In this document: positions 61,493 through 64,000 of the stretch, one piece after another | Numbering within the stretch: position 1 is the stretch's first letter | Layout: each line of letters opens with the position of its first letter | Assembly: GCF_004011695.2 (NCBI RefSeq) | Contig: NC_082408.1 | Location: forward strand, 1,287,501-1,351,500 | Length of the DNA stretch: 64,000 nucleotides | Direction: 5' to 3' | Source of the DNA: Ascochyta rabiei | Lineage: Eukaryota; Ascomycota; Dothideomycetes; Pleosporales; Didymellaceae | The notes under the pieces: model-generated | What the model was told of the DNA's origin: nothing | The model's database searches: none | Seen by the model: only the letters and a program-made list of their open reading frames with translations | Position numbers and translations under genes: made by a program

Positions 61493-64000
61493 TACTAGGA
61501 AACTAAGCTTTAAGCTCTTAAAACAAAAATTAGAGGCTCTAGAATTATTTAAAAAATATAAACTAAAAGTAGAAAACTAATCTAATCTATCTATTAAGAT
61601 AGTAGGATTAGATAATCGCAAAGAATTTAATAATTCTCTATTTTAAAGATTTACTATTAAAAATAGTATTATTAATTTATTTTTAAGCCCCTATACGCTA
61701 GAACAAAATGGTTTAATAGAGAGAATTAATTAAACTATTATAGAAATAACTAGAGTATTACTATTTAATACTAATATATATCTTCTATACTAGGTAGAGG
61801 TAGTTAAAACAGCTGTTTATATATATAATATAACTCTACACTTCGATTTATCTATATTACTATTTAAAAATCTCTATAATAAAAAGTCTAATCTAGATAA
61901 TCTAAGGATTTAGGGCTCTATAGCATACTATAAGGATAAATTAATAGGCCTTATAAAGCTAGAGCCTAGAGCTAAGAAAGGAATTCTTATAGGTTTTAAC
62001 TAATATAATTACTATATCTTAGATAATTTATCTAAGAGGATTATACAAACAAGAGATGCTATAATCCTAGAAGGAAAATTTAATAATAGTATTAAAAACT
62101 AAGATATAATTAGAATAGACTTTAATAAAGAACTTAGTAATAATAAAAGAAGTTATTAAGAGTTCTCCTATAAGAATAATAACTAAAGTACTAGAGTAGA
62201 TAATCTACCTAGTAACTCTAATAGTATATAAAACTAAGAGTAAACAAATAGTAATATTAATAACTACTATAGTAACTCTAAAGATAAATTAGCATTTATA
62301 ACTAGTAATACTAATTTAGAGCTAAGTACCTACTTTAAAGTAATAAATTTAGAAAATAAAAAGGAATAGCTAGAAGCTTGTAAACTAGAGTTTAATTAAC
62401 TAAAAGAACAAAATACCTAGTTACTAGTAGAGCTACCTAAAAATAGAACAGCACTAAAGGGACGCTAGGTGTTTAAGATTACAGAGGACTCTAATAATAA
62501 TATTATTAAATATAAAGTAAGACAGGGTATTAAAGGGTTTAGCTAAATCTATAGACTAGACTACCTAGAAACCTTTATAAATATAATAAGAATAGAGATT
62601 ATAAGACTTCTACTATTTATAGTAATATTTCTAGATTTAGAAGTTATTTAGCTAGATTTTAAAAACGCCTTTCTATATATACCTATAGATGTAGATATAT
62701 ATATACAACAGCCTATAGGCTTTCTAGAAGATAAAACTAAGGTTTATAAATTAAATAAAGTAATTTTTAGATTAAAATAAGCACCTAGAGCCTAGTATAC
62801 ATACCTAAAAGCTATTCTAAGTAAACTAGATTTTAAGCCTATATTTATAGAATAAGGTAGCTTTATAAATAAGAAGATAAATATCTATCTAATAATCTAT
62901 ATAGAAGATGTTCTTATAATAGAAAATAATATTAAACTTATAAAAGAACTAAAAGTAAATCTAGTAAGGCTACTAGAACTAAGTAATCTAGGAGAAGTAA
63001 AATATTTTCTAGAGATAGAGATAATAAGAGAAAGAGTAAGAAGATCTATCTACTTATAACAAACTAAGTATATTAAGGATATACTAGTAAAATGTAATAA
63101 GCTAGATTTAAATCCTGTTAGTACACTAGTAGAAGCTAGTATTAAGTTGTAAAAGAATAAAGAATAAGTAACTTTAGAAGATACAAAACTATACTAGTAA
63201 TATATAGGTAGTTTATATACTTAACTATCTATACTAGACTAGATCTAGTATTTAGTGTGTATAGCTGCGTAAGACATATATCTAACCCTACTAAAGAACA
63301 CTTTATAGTAGTTAATAGGATTTTTAAATACCTAAATTACATAATAGAAAATGGATTATTTTTCTAATTATAATTAGTACTGTTATTACTTAGATACATA
63401 GATGCTGATTAGGGTAGTAATATTACTACTAGAAATATTACAACTAGATATATATTTATGTTTAATAACACCCCTATTAGCTAGTCTAGTAAACTATAAA
63501 AATTTACTGCTCTAAGTAGCCGTAAAGCAGAGTTTATAGCTCTAAAAGAAGGTATTAAAGAATATACCTATTTAATAAGTATTTATAGACAACTAGATAT
63601 TAATAAACTTCTAAATCTAAAAGAAGAAAAATTCTATCTATTTAGTAATAATTAACCTGCTATTATACTAGGAAATAACCTAGAATACTACTCTAAAACT
63701 AAGTATATAGATATATAATATTACTTTATAAGAGAAAAGATCCTAGAAGGAATAATAGATCTAAACTATATACCTACTAAAGAATAATTAGAAAATATAT
63801 TTATAAAAGTATTAAATATACCTACCTTTACTACCTTATTTAATAAGATAAATATTATATAATAGTTATATTGCTTAAGAGGGTAAGTTTAATATAATAA
63901 TTTTAAAAGTAAGTAATACAACTATAAATATAAAAACTAAGAGAACACTTCTTAAAATAACTATAAATAAGGAGATTATAATATAAACTATTTCTAAGTA

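Larger units (their letters stand above)
56594..64000 (+). mobile_element. Ty1/copia retrotransposon, RIP-degraded, with nested elements (partial)
   Basis: A direct repeat begins near 56594 and again near 63888 (shared words AAGTAAGTAATACAACTA, AACTAAGAGAACACTTCTT and AAACTATTTCTAAGTA), taken as LTR sequence; the right copy runs off the window. Between them the plus strand carries copia-order domains full of RIP stops: gag-like from about 59470, a protease to pre-integrase region (60390-60890, with a short open stretch at 60689-60880), integrase core (61000-61740), copia-type reverse transcriptase (about 62400-63060, with FLDLEVI*LDFKNAFL-type block) and RNase H (63400-63830). AAGAGGG at 63877-63883 may be the polypurine tract. 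Nested insertions are listed separately. It is non-functional. Confidence 0.85.

Overview
The window is nuclear DNA from a filamentous ascomycete (Pezizomycotina; a Dothideomycete, perhaps Pleosporales, is my best guess). The reasons are short 44-60 nt introns with GT..AG ends and CTRAC-like branch sites, clearly fungal gene families (Rvs161, Epl1, RTA1-like, fungal sugar porter, fungal transcription-factor domain), and AT-rich transposon blocks in which CpA/TpG has been almost completely converted to TpA, the signature of repeat-induced point mutation (RIP). The species cannot be named from the sequence alone.

Layout. Positions 1-18900 are gene-rich: the N-terminal part of an SNT1/NCoR-like protein (minus, cut by the window edge), deoxyhypusine synthase, a very large MATH / inactive USP-like / MORN / RING protein, a derlin, a small GAIG-repeat protein, the Pol I subunit A49, a promethin-like membrane protein and an unrecognised nuclear-type protein. 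Positions 18924-25037 hold a gene split by a DNA transposon, which is itself split by a second copy of the same transposon in opposite orientation. Positions 25200-55000 are again gene-rich: a beta-lactamase-fold hydrolase, a feruloyl-esterase-like secreted enzyme, a Cys-rich membrane protein, EPL1, a SET-domain lysine methyltransferase (Rkm4-like), KAE1, a fungal transcription-factor-domain protein, a broken RTA1-like gene, mitochondrial TrpRS, RVS161, ELP3, a tRNA-Ile gene with an intron, ORC2, a sugar transporter and ATG101. A small secreted ORF with Kex2-type repeats sits at 55763-55993, next to the AT-rich block. From about 56110 to the window end lies heavily RIP-mutated DNA: a Ty1/copia retrotransposon carrying a nested Fot1/pogo-like element and at least one MITE-like element.

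The genes are mostly unrelated housekeeping genes rather than one pathway or biosynthetic cluster. A loose theme is translation and tRNA biology (deoxyhypusine synthase, KAE1, ELP3, mitochondrial TrpRS, Rkm4-like, tRNA-Ile), but these are not arranged as a cluster and each has its own promoter region. The most unusual items are the USP7-like protein that has lost its catalytic residues and carries a C-terminal RING finger, the equal-length head-on nested transposons (2129 bp each by coordinates), and the small Kex2-repeat secreted peptide precursor at the edge of the RIP block.

Exon coordinates come from reading splice sites and frames by eye; no transcript data or database searches were available.
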